From positions 12,471,621 through 12,535,620 of the forward strand of contig CAJINV010000002.1 of assembly GCA_905178155.1 (NCBI GenBank): DNA of 64,000 bases, given 5' to 3'. The notes beneath the pieces were generated by a model. That model did no database searches. It was not told where the DNA came from and saw only the letters and a list, made by a program, of their open reading frames with translations. The DNA comes from Amoebophrya sp. A120 (lineage: Eukaryota > Sar > Dinophyceae > Syndiniales > Amoebophryaceae). Below are positions 54,767-64,000 of this stretch, piece by piece (positions within the stretch are counted from its first letter, which is position 1; every line of letters begins with the position of its first letter). A program made the position numbers and the translations under genes.

Positions 54767-56668
54767 TCAAATCACTTTAGCCAGACTGGCGGCGCAGGCA
54801 CTCCCCGTATACACCACTGTGCGCCACACGTGGTGCGCGAAGGCAGTAACCGAGTACTGGCTCTTCACTCGATCCGGGCCATTTTGCGCCGTCCGGACCT
54901 CTTCCAGCAGATGCGTTTCAGCGTCCTTCTTGTGGTCGACTTCGTCGGCGCAACAGTGGTCCAGGAAGCGGGCGAGCTCGTGGACGTGCTGTAACTCCGA
55001 GATCGGCGTGCGTAGCGATTCCTGTCGCTTTAGCTCCTTTTTGCTGAAGTTTTTCCCGCTGTCGTCCTCGAATTGCATGTCCTTGCAAAACGGGAACGCG
55101 TCGGACAACCGCAGAAACACCGCCAGCGCGGACTTGTTCTCCCGGTTGGAAGCGAAGGTGGTGGAGTTCAACAGCAATCCCATCGGCATGTCCGAGTAGC
55201 TGTTGTAGCACGGACGCACCACTTTCGTCTCCTCCGTCGTCTGGGTTAGCTTCGTTGTCTTCGTCACCGGCACGATCTCGTACGGGTTGCGCGTCGATCG
55301 CTTGCGGCTGAAGGAACTCGTTGATGCACCAGTCGGTTGCTCCATCACTTCCTTCGCAGGATTCGTGTCATCTTCGCTTGTTTTCATCGCAACAAGTCCG
55401 TCAACTCCTGATGCTTTACTCTCAGAAGTAGCTGCGCACTGTTCTACTTCCGGCTTCGAGTTTCGGCGGACGAAAATGTTCTCCGCGGCGATGAGTTGAC
55501 GGTCCATTTTCCGCAAATATCGAAGCTGGTGCTGGTAGTGCTTTTCGACGAAGGTTTCGACTGCTTCGACGGTGTGGTACAGCCAAACTCCGCCCCCGAA
55601 GAACGTTGGCAAAAAACCGAGCGTGAATCCGCACACCCGCCACATGGGCAGGAGCTTCGTGTGCTTGGCTGCCGGCAAGTCCGCGTAAATTTGCGTCAGC
55701 ACGGACAAGTGCACCTTCTCGGCCTCGCAGTGCTTCTGCGAGAACGCCAGCACCTTCTCGAAGTGCTGTTGCGTCTTAATGGAACTGGTCGTGTGCCGCG
55801 AAAACAGTTTCACGAGATTCAAACGCTGCTGTGCCGCAAAGATCGCGCCGTTGTAGATCGACACAGCGCCGGTTTCTCCTGCCAGGTTGCTGCTCATCTC
55901 CTTGTCCAAGTACAGCCACGGCGACGCTGCGTCTTCGTAAACCGCTTTCTCGTCGACCATTGCGGAAGCCTTCGCGAGTTTGAAAACATTTGCCAACTCG
56001 CGCCGAATGCGAGGCACGTCAAAAACAGGAACTCCGTCGTGCTGCGCTGCTCCATCGTGTCGTTCTTGTTCACTGGCGCCTGTTGTACGAGCGCTGTCTT
56101 CTTTCATCGTTGTGAAAACACCTTCTCCTGATACCGGTGCAACAGAAAAAGCGGGCAATACCGGTTGACTCGCCTCCATCGCTTTGGCACTTCCGCTGAA
56201 CGCCATGGAGCCAAAGTCCACATTGTGTGGAAGGTAGGGTCTTCCCGGTCGGTCTTGCAGCGCCACTGGATTGCAGTACTGCAGCGGCAGCATGTTGCTC
56301 GTCGTGGTGCTGTACTTCGCGTGGTCCGCCTTTCCGTACAAGGAGGCATTGAACGAAATCTTGCGTCGTATTGACCGCTTCCTGTGCAGCGGGTCCTGAA
56401 CGTCGGTAAAAGGCTTTTTGGTTTTCTTCGCGACGTTCTGCGGAGTAGAGCTGGTGTGAAACGGCATTCTACGCTTCACGAGAACCGTCGATGATTCTTC
56501 AGCTGCGTCGGTTTTGGCAGATGAAAATACTGCCGATTCATTTCTTCCGGTCGGCGTCGAAAAGCCCCGAGATGAGCCGCTGGAAATAGATGCTTGCGGC
56601 GCCAGCTGACTGTAGTTGCAGGCTCGCCTGCCAACTAAGTGCTGCGAGAAACTGCGCGCAGCTAACAT
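54767..56668 (-). CDS. COQ7: COQ7 5-demethoxyubiquinone hydroxylase with long extensions
   Basis: Di-iron mono-oxygenase of the mitochondrial inner membrane that makes the penultimate ubiquinone precursor. One exon of 633 residues; family members are usually 180-220. An Arg/Ser-rich N-terminus fits a mitochondrial presequence, and a disordered stretch fills residues 30-215. The catalytic helices follow. GETGAVSIYNGAI (about 263) carries ligand 1 and CEAEKVHLSVL (about 313) an ExxH. LPMWRVCGFTLGFLPTFFGG is the membrane-binding helix, and HTVEAVETFVEKHYQHQL (about 365) carries the next Glu. CCADEVDHKKDA (about 573) carries the final ExxH. A low-complexity insert of about 170 residues separates the last two parts. 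All expected ligands are present, so the enzyme is probably active. Confidence 0.92.
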   Translation of the reverse strand: MLAARSFSQHLVGRRACNYSQLAPQASISSGSSRGFSTPTGRNESAVFSSAKTDAAEESSTVLVKRRMPFHTSSTPQNVAKKTKKPFTDVQDPLHRKRSIRRKISFNASLYGKADHAKYSTTTSNMLPLQYCNPVALQDRPGRPYLPHNVDFGSMAFSGSAKAMEASQPVLPAFSVAPVSGEGVFTTMKEDSARTTGASEQERHDGAAQHDGVPVFDVPRIRRELANVFKLAKASAMVDEKAVYEDAASPWLYLDKEMSSNLAGETGAVSIYNGAIFAAQQRLNLVKLFSRHTTSSIKTQQHFEKVLAFSQKHCEAEKVHLSVLTQIYADLPAAKHTKLLPMWRVCGFTLGFLPTFFGGGVWLYHTVEAVETFVEKHYQHQLRYLRKMDRQLIAAENIFVRRNSKPEVEQCAATSESKASGVDGLVAMKTSEDDTNPAKEVMEQPTGASTSSFSRKRSTRNPYEIVPVTKTTKLTQTTEETKVVRPCYNSYSDMPMGLLLNSTTFASNRENKSALAVFLRLSDAFPFCKDMQFEDDSGKNFSKKELKRQESLRTPISELQHVHELARFLDHCCADEVDHKKDAETHLLEEVRTAQNGPDRVKSQYSVTAFAHHVWRTVVYTGSACAASLAKVI

Positions 56669-57485
56669 CGTGTTCCTTGTAGAGCCAGAAGTAGATTTTC
56701 TTTTTGATTTCTACTGTGGAAAACGTTGCAAAAATAGAAACTATTTCTTGCTCCTACTTAGCAGTTGTAGTGAGTTCAACGACGTCCAGGAAGTCGAACA
56801 ATCAAGTGCAGAATGTTTCAATGTTCAACAGCGCTAAGATCTATCTGTATTTGGGTGATGCACCACAAATTTGGGTACGAGCTGGGGCACCGGGTGTGAT
56901 CACTTTTCCCTGCGAATGTTTAAAGGAAGTCAGAACAATATCGACATATTTTCACGAATGAAATCGAAATGTAGGAGCGAATGTGGTTTTGGATGTGGTG
57001 CCGCTCGATGCAAAGATAAAGAAAGCTCTAGGAAATCTTGCAGCTTCATTTTTCTCCACAGCTTTTACGAATCTCTTTGAGTTTGACCGAATCAATGTCG
57101 AGCCCTTTGCTGCTGCCTCCAAGCGTAAAAAAAAACGAAATTATTTTGGCACGTCGAATTCAATACGAGATTTGTTGCTGCGACAGTATAACAGAATAGC
57201 TTGCATGTGGACCGAAGATATCACTGCAGGTTACGCAGGCTGATTACTTTTCATCACGAGTTGGTTTTTTTTCTTTTCATTGTGAACGTACTAGGCAACG
57301 TGATGCATTCTGCGTGCTGTCATCTACAGCACGATGACGATCTTCGGGATGTTTGCATGAAGAACGAACAACTGCTGTGTATCACACGAATCGCTATTGC
57401 GTCACATCGCAACAGCTATTCCTTCATATCTACGTCAGTCGGGACTTACATGTTGAGGTTTTGGCAAGTACATCGAGATCGGAAC
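56669..57485. other. Gene-free spacer, possible extra exon
   Basis: No domain on either strand. Two GTAAGT donor-like sites on the minus strand (57488 and near 57448) hint that the neighbouring PH-like gene continues into this stretch. Confidence 0.4.
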
Positions 57486-59135
57486 TTACCTCATAGCTTT
57501 CTTTTCTTGTTGTTTTTTTCTGACGAGCAGTTCGAAGCAGATGAGAAAGCGCTGGGAGCTCTCTGCGTCGTGAAACAGGAAAGCGAGTTTGCGCTCCTGA
57601 AACTCCAGGATAATAATATTTGCCCCCCGGTTTTCACTGGACAGGTTATACTGCTGATTGATCTGTGAGGAGTGGGCACTGCTGATGCGATAAATCTTGC
57701 TCAAGCTCGCAATCGGGAACTCGACGATACGGCCGCTGCCCTGGCTGAGGGCGAGGATGCGGTGGTCGTCGATCAGCTGGGCGTGAATCAGCTGCTTTTC
57801 CTGCAGCGACGTCAGCTGCGTCAAATAGGTTCCGCAGTAGAAATCGAAGACGAAGCCGCGAAACATCTGCTCCAGCCTTTCCTCGTTGGTGGCTCCACCG
57901 ATACCGCTGTCCTCCGCAAACTGTGCTAGTTGCGGTAGCGGCTGGTCCCGCGTGGCATAGGGCAAGGTCACGGAGTTCAGCACCTGTTTTTGCCTCGGGG
58001 TTAGCAGTTTCGGATCGCGCACGATGTTGATTGGGTCGTTCAGCTGCGGGTTCGGCTCGGGCGACATCGCTTCCACATTGGCCAAGGGGTTTTGGTAACT
58101 TGGGTTCACGACGCCGTTGTACGAGTAGCTGTTACCCCCGGTGCGCGGACTCTTGGAGTCTGCGCGTCGCGGGGTCACGGAACCTCGGTAAAGCTCTGCC
58201 ACAGCGGGGATAGGGCCGTCCTGCGCGTAGTTCACAGCAAGGAATTGCTTCTCGCTTTCCACGCTGCGCAGCGAGTTCTTTTGCCGCAGAATGTCGCTTG
58301 ATGGTGCTCCGAGGGGGAAACTCCCGGAATTGATCCCTCCAAGCGGCAGCTCGCTCAGGGGCACAGGACCGCGACTGCCGAAGTTCAGATTTGAATTCGC
58401 GCCGAAGTTCAACGTCGGATTGTAGACCGGCGGTTGTGGCGGTAAGTTCTGTTCTTGCTGCAGTTGGTTACTGTAGCTACTGTTTGCCGCAGAAGCTGTC
58501 GCGGCAGCTGCAGCTCCACCCGGTGGTGCATAAATGAGGCGGTTCGGGGTGGTGTGCGGACTTGGTGACGGCGGCGAGTTGTTTCCGTACGCAACATCGG
58601 CATTTTGCTTCGAGGAGGCGGGACGGGGCGACGAGGGGTTCACGGCCAAAAATTTCGAGTCGGACAGCCCTGTGCTGTGCAGGCCGGTCGGCATCCCCGG
58701 CTGCCACAACACGTTTCCATAGGTGGAAACCGGGGTGTATTGCGGCCCGTGCCCACTGTGTGCTGGTGCCGACAAGTTGGGTGGTCCGCCGGTCGTGCTG
58801 GTTGTAGGCGTTACCGATCTTGACTGCTGCTGCAGCTGAAATTTTTCCTGGTAGTAGGGCGGTACCGGAGCAACGACGACCGGATCAACTGCGGGCGGCA
58901 TACCGGTGTAGTAGTCAACGACGGAAACCACGTCGTCGTCCGCATCGGAGTTCTGTTTTGTAAACCCGCTACAGCCATTGTTCGTGTCATTGAGAAAACC
59001 TCCGCCAGCCGACGACAGTCGCTCCCGCCTACGGCGCACGCGCATTTCCTGCCCCTGGGAACTGCGGTCGTCCTCCCCTGCGCGCTGCTGGCCGCAACAA
59101 CTGCGCAGCAGCCACTCACGGACCGCTGTAATCAT
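57486..59135 (-). CDS. PH-like domain protein, possibly related to alveolate ISP proteins
   Basis: From ATG 59135, 549 residues. The N-terminus has LLRSCCGQQ, a Cys pair that could be palmitoylated. Residues 20-400 are Pro/Asn/Ser-rich and disordered. The last 120 residues form a compact beta-rich domain: FRGFVFDFYCGTYLTQL, QLIHAQLIDDHRILALS, GRIVEFPIASLSKIYRI, ANIIILEFQERKLAFLFHD and SSQRFLICFELL. The strand pattern and final helix resemble PH folds, as in the inner-membrane-complex proteins ISP1-4 of apicomplexans. That relation is an inference from pattern only. The apparent stop TAA lies inside AG|GTAAGT, a perfect splice donor, so the real protein may continue into another exon to the left. 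Confidence 0.6.
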   Translation of the reverse strand: MITAVREWLLRSCCGQQRAGEDDRSSQGQEMRVRRRRERLSSAGGGFLNDTNNGCSGFTKQNSDADDDVVSVVDYYTGMPPAVDPVVVAPVPPYYQEKFQLQQQSRSVTPTTSTTGGPPNLSAPAHSGHGPQYTPVSTYGNVLWQPGMPTGLHSTGLSDSKFLAVNPSSPRPASSKQNADVAYGNNSPPSPSPHTTPNRLIYAPPGGAAAAATASAANSSYSNQLQQEQNLPPQPPVYNPTLNFGANSNLNFGSRGPVPLSELPLGGINSGSFPLGAPSSDILRQKNSLRSVESEKQFLAVNYAQDGPIPAVAELYRGSVTPRRADSKSPRTGGNSYSYNGVVNPSYQNPLANVEAMSPEPNPQLNDPINIVRDPKLLTPRQKQVLNSVTLPYATRDQPLPQLAQFAEDSGIGGATNEERLEQMFRGFVFDFYCGTYLTQLTSLQEKQLIHAQLIDDHRILALSQGSGRIVEFPIASLSKIYRISSAHSSQINQQYNLSSENRGANIIILEFQERKLAFLFHDAESSQRFLICFELLVRKKQQEKKAMR

Positions 59136-59543
59136 TCTTGATGCAGCGAAAGCGATGGCAAGAGAGTTCTTCTCTTGATCCTTTTCAGATCATCAAAACG
59201 ATGATAGTGAATCTGCAGAACTCACATACAACTGGCTGACACATGCACAACCAGTTGTTCTACAACGAGAAGGTAGGTTTGTTCCACATCCAGCTCACAA
59301 GGGATCATGCATTCATGATATAGGAGTACCTGTTCTCCTCGCTCTGTTTTCCTTTTTGCACTCACTGCTCTTTTCAAAACTGAACCGGCAACGAACAATG
59401 AAGACACGCTTTCGAAAAATTGTTTCTGTTTTTCGTAATTTGCTGCTGCTGCACCGGCTTCGGTGCGTTCGTCCCAGTTGCTCTTCCTTCGCACTCTCTC
59501 TTGAGACCACAGAGGGGACCCAGCAATCATCATCTACCGTGAA
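59136..59543. other. Short spacer
   Basis: About 400 nt. Minus frames here have no domain. Nothing supported. Confidence 0.5.
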
Positions 59544-60516
59544 TTAGGAAACGGTTGTGACTGTGCAGTCTGTCAACCTCGTGGTTGGACATGTTTTCCC
59601 ACTGTTCTCTGTCTGTCCAGCGTCAAACAAGACAAAGACGACGAAGAGCAAAAACCCGGCGCCCCCGGCTGTCACAAACGTTTCGAACTCCCCGCCAATT
59701 TGTCGAAGGCCGCCCGATCGAATAGCAAGGGGCAGGGTGAGTCCCACTTGTGCGGCCGTCACGATGAGCAGCGACAGGTTCATGAAGCCGTCGATCCGCA
59801 AAACGTAAACCTGCGCCGTGAAGAAGAAACCCAGGAACAGAATTTGCGGAATGCTCAGGAGATTGAACACCGCCAGCCGCGAACACCGCTCTGTCTTGTT
59901 GCCGTCATACCCAAACTGTCAGTTTCATTTTGGCTTTCACCATGTGCAATCAACGATGAACTCGAAAATGGTCCAACTGTGCATCAACATTTGAACGAAC
60001 AAGACTAGGCCGAAACCAAAAGACACGAACCATCGGCGAAATTACAAATTTTCGACTTGATGACGAGAAGTCGTCGATCAATACCTGTATTCTGGTGCCT
60101 TCGATTAGCCAGAAGAGGACAATGCACGGTATTTCCTCCCCGAGCCGCGTACTCTGCAGGTCTTTCGAGTTTGGAAAAGCGGCGAACTTGAAAAGCATGG
60201 ACATAACCGTCACAAAAACGTACAAGTGGCGCACACTGTCGGAGAACCTCAACAATAGCTGCAGGCTGAGAAGCCCGTGCGGCGGTTGGGGCTGCTGCGG
60301 TTGTTGCGAGGACCCTGTGCTCAGCTGCTTGGCGCGGTAATTTTCCGTTCTTGTCTGCGACAATGAGTTTCCGGCTGCAAATGCTTCGTCATTTGCAAAA
60401 ACCCGCCATGACGCACCCGCAGTCGCTGCCTGTACCTGCTGACCGCTTGGAGCTCCGGGCCCCGCTGTCGTTGGAGCCATGTTGGGCGGATTACCTCCAG
60501 GATTCATCATATTCAT
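59544..60516 (-). CDS. TMEM17/TMEM216-family ciliary transition-zone protein
   Basis: These four-helix proteins sit in the ciliary transition zone with the MKS/tectonic complex. Exons 60516-60085 and 59915-59544 join in phase 0 over a GT-AG intron (GTATTG donor) to 267 residues. A Pro/Gln/Asn-rich N-terminus (1-75) precedes four hydrophobic segments: VRHLYVFVTVMSMLFKFAAF, EIPCIVLFWLIEGTR, LLSIPQILFLGFFFTAQVYV and FVTAGGAGFLLFVVFVLF, with a further one around LSLLIVTAAQVGLTL. The family signature E..R...GY.GN..E......F..LSIPQ is clear across the exon join (IEGTRIQ-FGYDGNKTERC). A cilium gene fits an organism with flagellated spores. The choice between TMEM17, TMEM80 and TMEM216 cannot be made. 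Confidence 0.78.
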
Positions 60517-61167
60517 TGCGGGGCAGGTTTCCCGCTGACGCGAGTGATGCAGGAGCTAGTCGTAGCTAAAATGTTGACTCGCACATGAAACAAATACGCT
60601 CTCTGCGTTTCTTTCGTACGCTGATATAAAGATTCCAAATGCTTGTTGGTCTGCAATTGCGGTAGAAGCACTCAGATCTTGTATGAATCACTCTCTCTGC
60701 ATCTCGCAAGTATATGCTCCTCCGGAAGAAGCTACCTACTCGCAGCTAACAGTTTACAGCGAGAAACGCTGAAGCGGTGACGTGAGGCTGTCTTCTTGGA
60801 GCAGTCGAGGCGATATTAGATGTTGAGGCTCGACGATTTACTATTTTCGCAGAGCAGATGAATGAGAAGGATAATGTGGGTGCAACTTGACCGTGATCGA
60901 CCTGACTCTGACACCAGGACCACGCGCATGCTCTATGTAAGATCGACCATCATCTGCACCAGAGAATATAGGGCGACTTCTGAGAATGAGCTCCTGCAGG
61001 GATCGATCAACCAGGCCAGAGGCACAACTGTCTTGTTCTTTATTTGATTCCAGAGCCGCTGCGATCTCGCCCGCGTCCGACGCAAATTGGCGGCGCGCGG
61101 GTATGCGGCTGACGCAACTGACTCCGCATCCGCGGGTCGTGACGTCTTGGTCTTCAAAGGTTCATTT
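60517..61167. other. Gene-free spacer
   Basis: Nothing recognisable between the TMEM17-like gene and the helicase stop. Confidence 0.5.
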
Positions 61168-64000
61168 TTACAGAGTGATGTAATCCGCGTACTCCGTGTA
61201 TCCCGGGCAGGTGTAAAACTTCTTTCCCCATTGATTGACTCCGTCAGCAATTTCCTGCAATTTTGCGGGCACCGTTTGGTCCCCGCGCTCAAGAATGTCA
61301 ATCAGCTCTGCTGGTGTTGAAGCATACTTGGGATTGAACTCGAAGAAAGTCAGCGCATGCCCCACACCCTCGCTGCCCCTGGCAGTACGGCCGATGCGGT
61401 GAACGTAGTCCTGCACCTCGGGCATTTCGAAGTTGACGACGTGTGTGACCCCATCGATGTCCAGCCCGCGAGAAAGCACGTCGGTGGCAATCACAATCTT
61501 CACTCTGCCCTTGCCAAACTGGTCCACAATTCCCGTTCGCTGCGGCTGCGAAAGACCACCGTGCATGATCTCGACGCGACTGCCGGTGATCACGCTGCTC
61601 AGTTTCAAGCGTATACGGTCCCGCAAGGTCTCGCACTCTGCTCGGGTGTTCACGAATATCAAGATCTTCGCCTCCGGATTTTCCCCAAATGCCAGAGTCA
61701 CGTACCGAACCTGCAGGGTTGGAATTCGAAAAGTGCTTTGGCGCGGTCAATCAATTCGCTCCTCGACCGACCGAGCTAGTAGCATAAAAAAAGAAACACT
61801 ACGTGGCGCGCATTTTTTGCTCGCAGCTGCTCTGTCAACGTGCAAACAAACGATCCCCATACCAGTGCGCGCGTTTTGATCTGTACTCGCCTGGAGCTTG
61901 CCCCCATGGGTCGGTCGTCTCCCTCCTTCGCCCGTGAACTCACCAGCAAAATCTCTTGCCGCACGCGCTCGTTTGCGGAGTGGTGTTCGCCATCTCCGCT
62001 CTGGTCGCACTTGATCACCACGCGGTTTCGCATGTGCGTGAGTTGATCGGCTAGGGGCTGCACGCTGCGGTCCCAGGTGGCCGAGAAGAAGCAGGATTGA
62101 AATTTTTCCGGAAAAGAATACATGATCACCGCCAAGTCCTCTTCAAAAGAGCTTTCTTCCAACATCCGGTCTGCCTCGTCGAGAACAAAAAAAGTGACGT
62201 TATGGCAACCTAACTGTCCGTTTTCCACGAAATCCCGCATGCGTCCCGGCGTTCCAACCCACAGGTTCGCATACACCATTGACCTAGATGAACGCAACAA
62301 AACGATTCACGTTCAGCGAAATACGTTCGTCTTCCTGTTCCTGCTCATGTACTTATTTACATAAAAGTTGTCTTCTTCTTCGATGAATCAATGCTTGTAC
62401 GTCTTGTTGCTTTTCGCTGAATTAGGTACGGCGGAAAGAAAAATCCTATATAGGTAACGAATACGAAAGCTGCTTCTCTTTTTTCTCGCCGCCGTAGCAC
62501 ATCCCCGTGGTCACCGGGAAATTACACCTGTCCGAAAGCGCCGGCGGGACGATTTTCTGGGCCTCGCTGTGGATCTGGATGACGAGCTCTCGTGTCGGGC
62601 CCATGATGAGCGCCCGGGAATGCGGGTTAGCAGTCAAATGGATGATTGCGGGGACGAGAAAGGCAAGCGTTTTGCCGGAACCGGTTTTTGCCACACCAAC
62701 GACGTCGAACCCCTGGATCACGAAGGGAATGGTGAATTTTTGCACCTTATACGGATGGCCCAGTCCGATTTGCTTGAGTTTTGCCCCCAGTGTAGACATC
62801 TGGTCTCGCAAATACCTGAAAAGCATTAGCAGTATTATAAAGCGCAAGGTCATGCTGAATCCATGATTACGAAGTATTTGCTTCCCATAGTACCTTGGGC
62901 ATGTCGCGACCTCCTACTACAGCTTTGATGCAAGAGGCATAGCATTAGTCTATTTACTTACTTTTTTCCGTTTTGGCGCACTTTCTCCTCCGGCGGCAGC
63001 GGAAGGAAGAGCGATCGGTAAGACCGGAACGTGATGAGCTTCGTGCAGTCCGGATCACTTTCTCGTGGATACTTGTACTCGTAAGTAATGTTTTCCTCGG
63101 ATCTTTGCGCGTCGGGGCATTCATAGAACACCTCCTTGAAGAGACTGGACTTCTGTCCGAATATGTTGAATCGCACCGAATCCAGTTTAAATGCTGGAGG
63201 TCGCATGCTTGGCGGGTGACTCGCGTACAACTCAACCTCATCGTACCCGTGGTCCGAGCATCCTTCTAGCAAAGCTTGGGCGCCGTTCGGTCCTTGCAGA
63301 CTGTGTGATGAATGATGATGTGGATTGGTGATCTGGACATGTAGTTCATGTGAATACAGAGACTGTGACTGGCAGACAAGCTGATTTTCATGTCATGTTT
63401 TTGTCTTCGCGGCGAAATAAACAACAAGAATAAAAGCAGTGAGTTGTACAGAGCGTGCGATTGTGGTGCGACGCTGGTGCTGGGCCGCCTATTTTCCATT
63501 TTCTTCGTGTCACGCCCGGTTACTCCCAGCAGTCCCTGTGGCGTCCCTGTACTCTTCGGCGGCATCGACGACTCAAGATTGCGCGCCCGGTTTGCAGACG
63601 GCTGTGATGTGCCTGCTCCGCAACGGCTGTTACCGGTCACAACAGAAGAGCTGCGCGCTCTTCCTTCGTTCTGGCGAGGGTATTTCTGCCCCGCCGTACT
63701 GCGGTTTGTTCCGAAACTGCCGCACACCTCCGAGCCGCCGTCCTGCTGCTGACCGCTTGCCCGACCGCTCTCAGCGAATTGATGGTCACGACCTGACAAT
63801 TTCTGAGTTTGAGCATGCAAAATCTGCTGCTGCTCGGTGTCGTCGGGGTTATAGTTGCTTACGCTTTTTTGTTCTCCAGGCGGAGACCAACCACGCATGT
63901 CCGTGCTACAGTTCCAAGATTGAAATTCCTGACGTGTTGCTGTGTCCTGTTGTTCGCCATGTACTCTCTCTGCCACTTCTTTTTTTGTTTGCTGAGCATT
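61168..64000 (-). CDS. DEAD-box RNA helicase, 5' end beyond the window
   Basis: ATP-dependent RNA unwinding enzyme. Exons (minus): from the edge to 63450, 63300-62962, 62815-62465, 62283-61944, 61710-61168; all phases agree and all introns are GT-AG (donors GTACAA, GTAAGT, GTATTC, GTGAGT). The N-terminus is Gln/Ser/Arg-rich and disordered. A region with DEVELYASH and PRESDPDCTKLITF precedes the core. Core motifs in order: HPYKVQ (Q motif), AKTGSGKT (I), GPTREL (Ia), VGTPGR (Ib), VLDEADRM (II), FSATW (III), ILIFVNTRAECETL (IV), ATDVLSRGLDI (V) and HRIGRTAR (VI). The set resembles DDX5/Dbp2-like enzymes, but the exact subfamily is not certain. The C-terminus is short, ending about 50 residues after motif VI. 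Confidence 0.93.

Overview
This is a window of nuclear DNA from a protist. Genes carry spliceosomal introns, there are no bacterial operons or Shine-Dalgarno signals, and the proteins are eukaryotic (kinesins, eIF2A, CLEC16A, COQ7, a TMEM17-type ciliary protein). Every gene I can support, 21 in all, lies on the minus strand. Such long one-directional arrays are typical of dinoflagellates. A C-terminal SDEL and a PH-like, ISP-like protein also fit an alveolate. Six introns are inverted-repeat elements flanked by 5-bp target duplications. From what I know, this combination best matches the parasitic dinoflagellate Amoebophrya (Syndiniales) and its introner elements. The genus is an inference; the repeat structure is read directly from the sequence.

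Layout, left to right, all genes minus: kinesin-3-like motor (1-1125, cut by the window edge); eIF2A fused to a C-terminal GYF domain (4469-~9395, two introners); a 1.43-kb inverted-repeat element with no gene (11343-12771); small Cx9C membrane protein (13415-14418); CLEC16A homologue (15067-19017, one introner); signal-peptide/one-TM protein (19877-20416); pentameric-channel-like protein with a broken frame at a perfect hairpin (20986-22280); large secreted G8/parallel-beta-helix protein (22917-26779, one introner); unknown protein (27451-29019); SET-domain methyltransferase (29388-30842); giant ankyrin protein (31541-36136); tail-anchored protein (37269-38750, one introner); Ser-rich disordered protein (39908-42773); kinesin-14 (42919-44777); MTHFR (45564-48242, one introner); unknown protein (48911-50392); double CutA-like protein ending in SDEL (50723-51743); prephenate-dehydratase-like protein (52278-53438); COQ7 (54767-56668); PH-like/ISP-like protein (57486-59135); TMEM17-family protein (59544-60516); DEAD-box helicase (61168 to beyond the right edge).

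The most striking system is the introners. Six elements in three sequence families sit inside coding exons. Each runs from TATC (or TATG) to GATA or a one-base variant and carries long terminal inverted repeats. Each is flanked by an exact 5-bp duplication. Removing the element plus one copy of the duplication restores an open reading frame in all six cases, and conserved motifs in eIF2A and MTHFR. The splice dinucleotides are dictated by the target duplication, so most are not GT-AG. Two members of one family lie in opposite orientations and still behave as introns.

Ordinary introns are short (one is 49 nt), mostly GT-AG, with donors such as GTATTT, GTATTC, GTATCA, GTACTT and GTAAGT. The genes do not form one pathway. 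They are housekeeping and cell-structure genes (translation, motors, cilium, mitochondrion, one-carbon and ubiquinone metabolism) packed 0.15-3.3 kb apart. Exon joins below were checked by hand for phase, not with transcripts.
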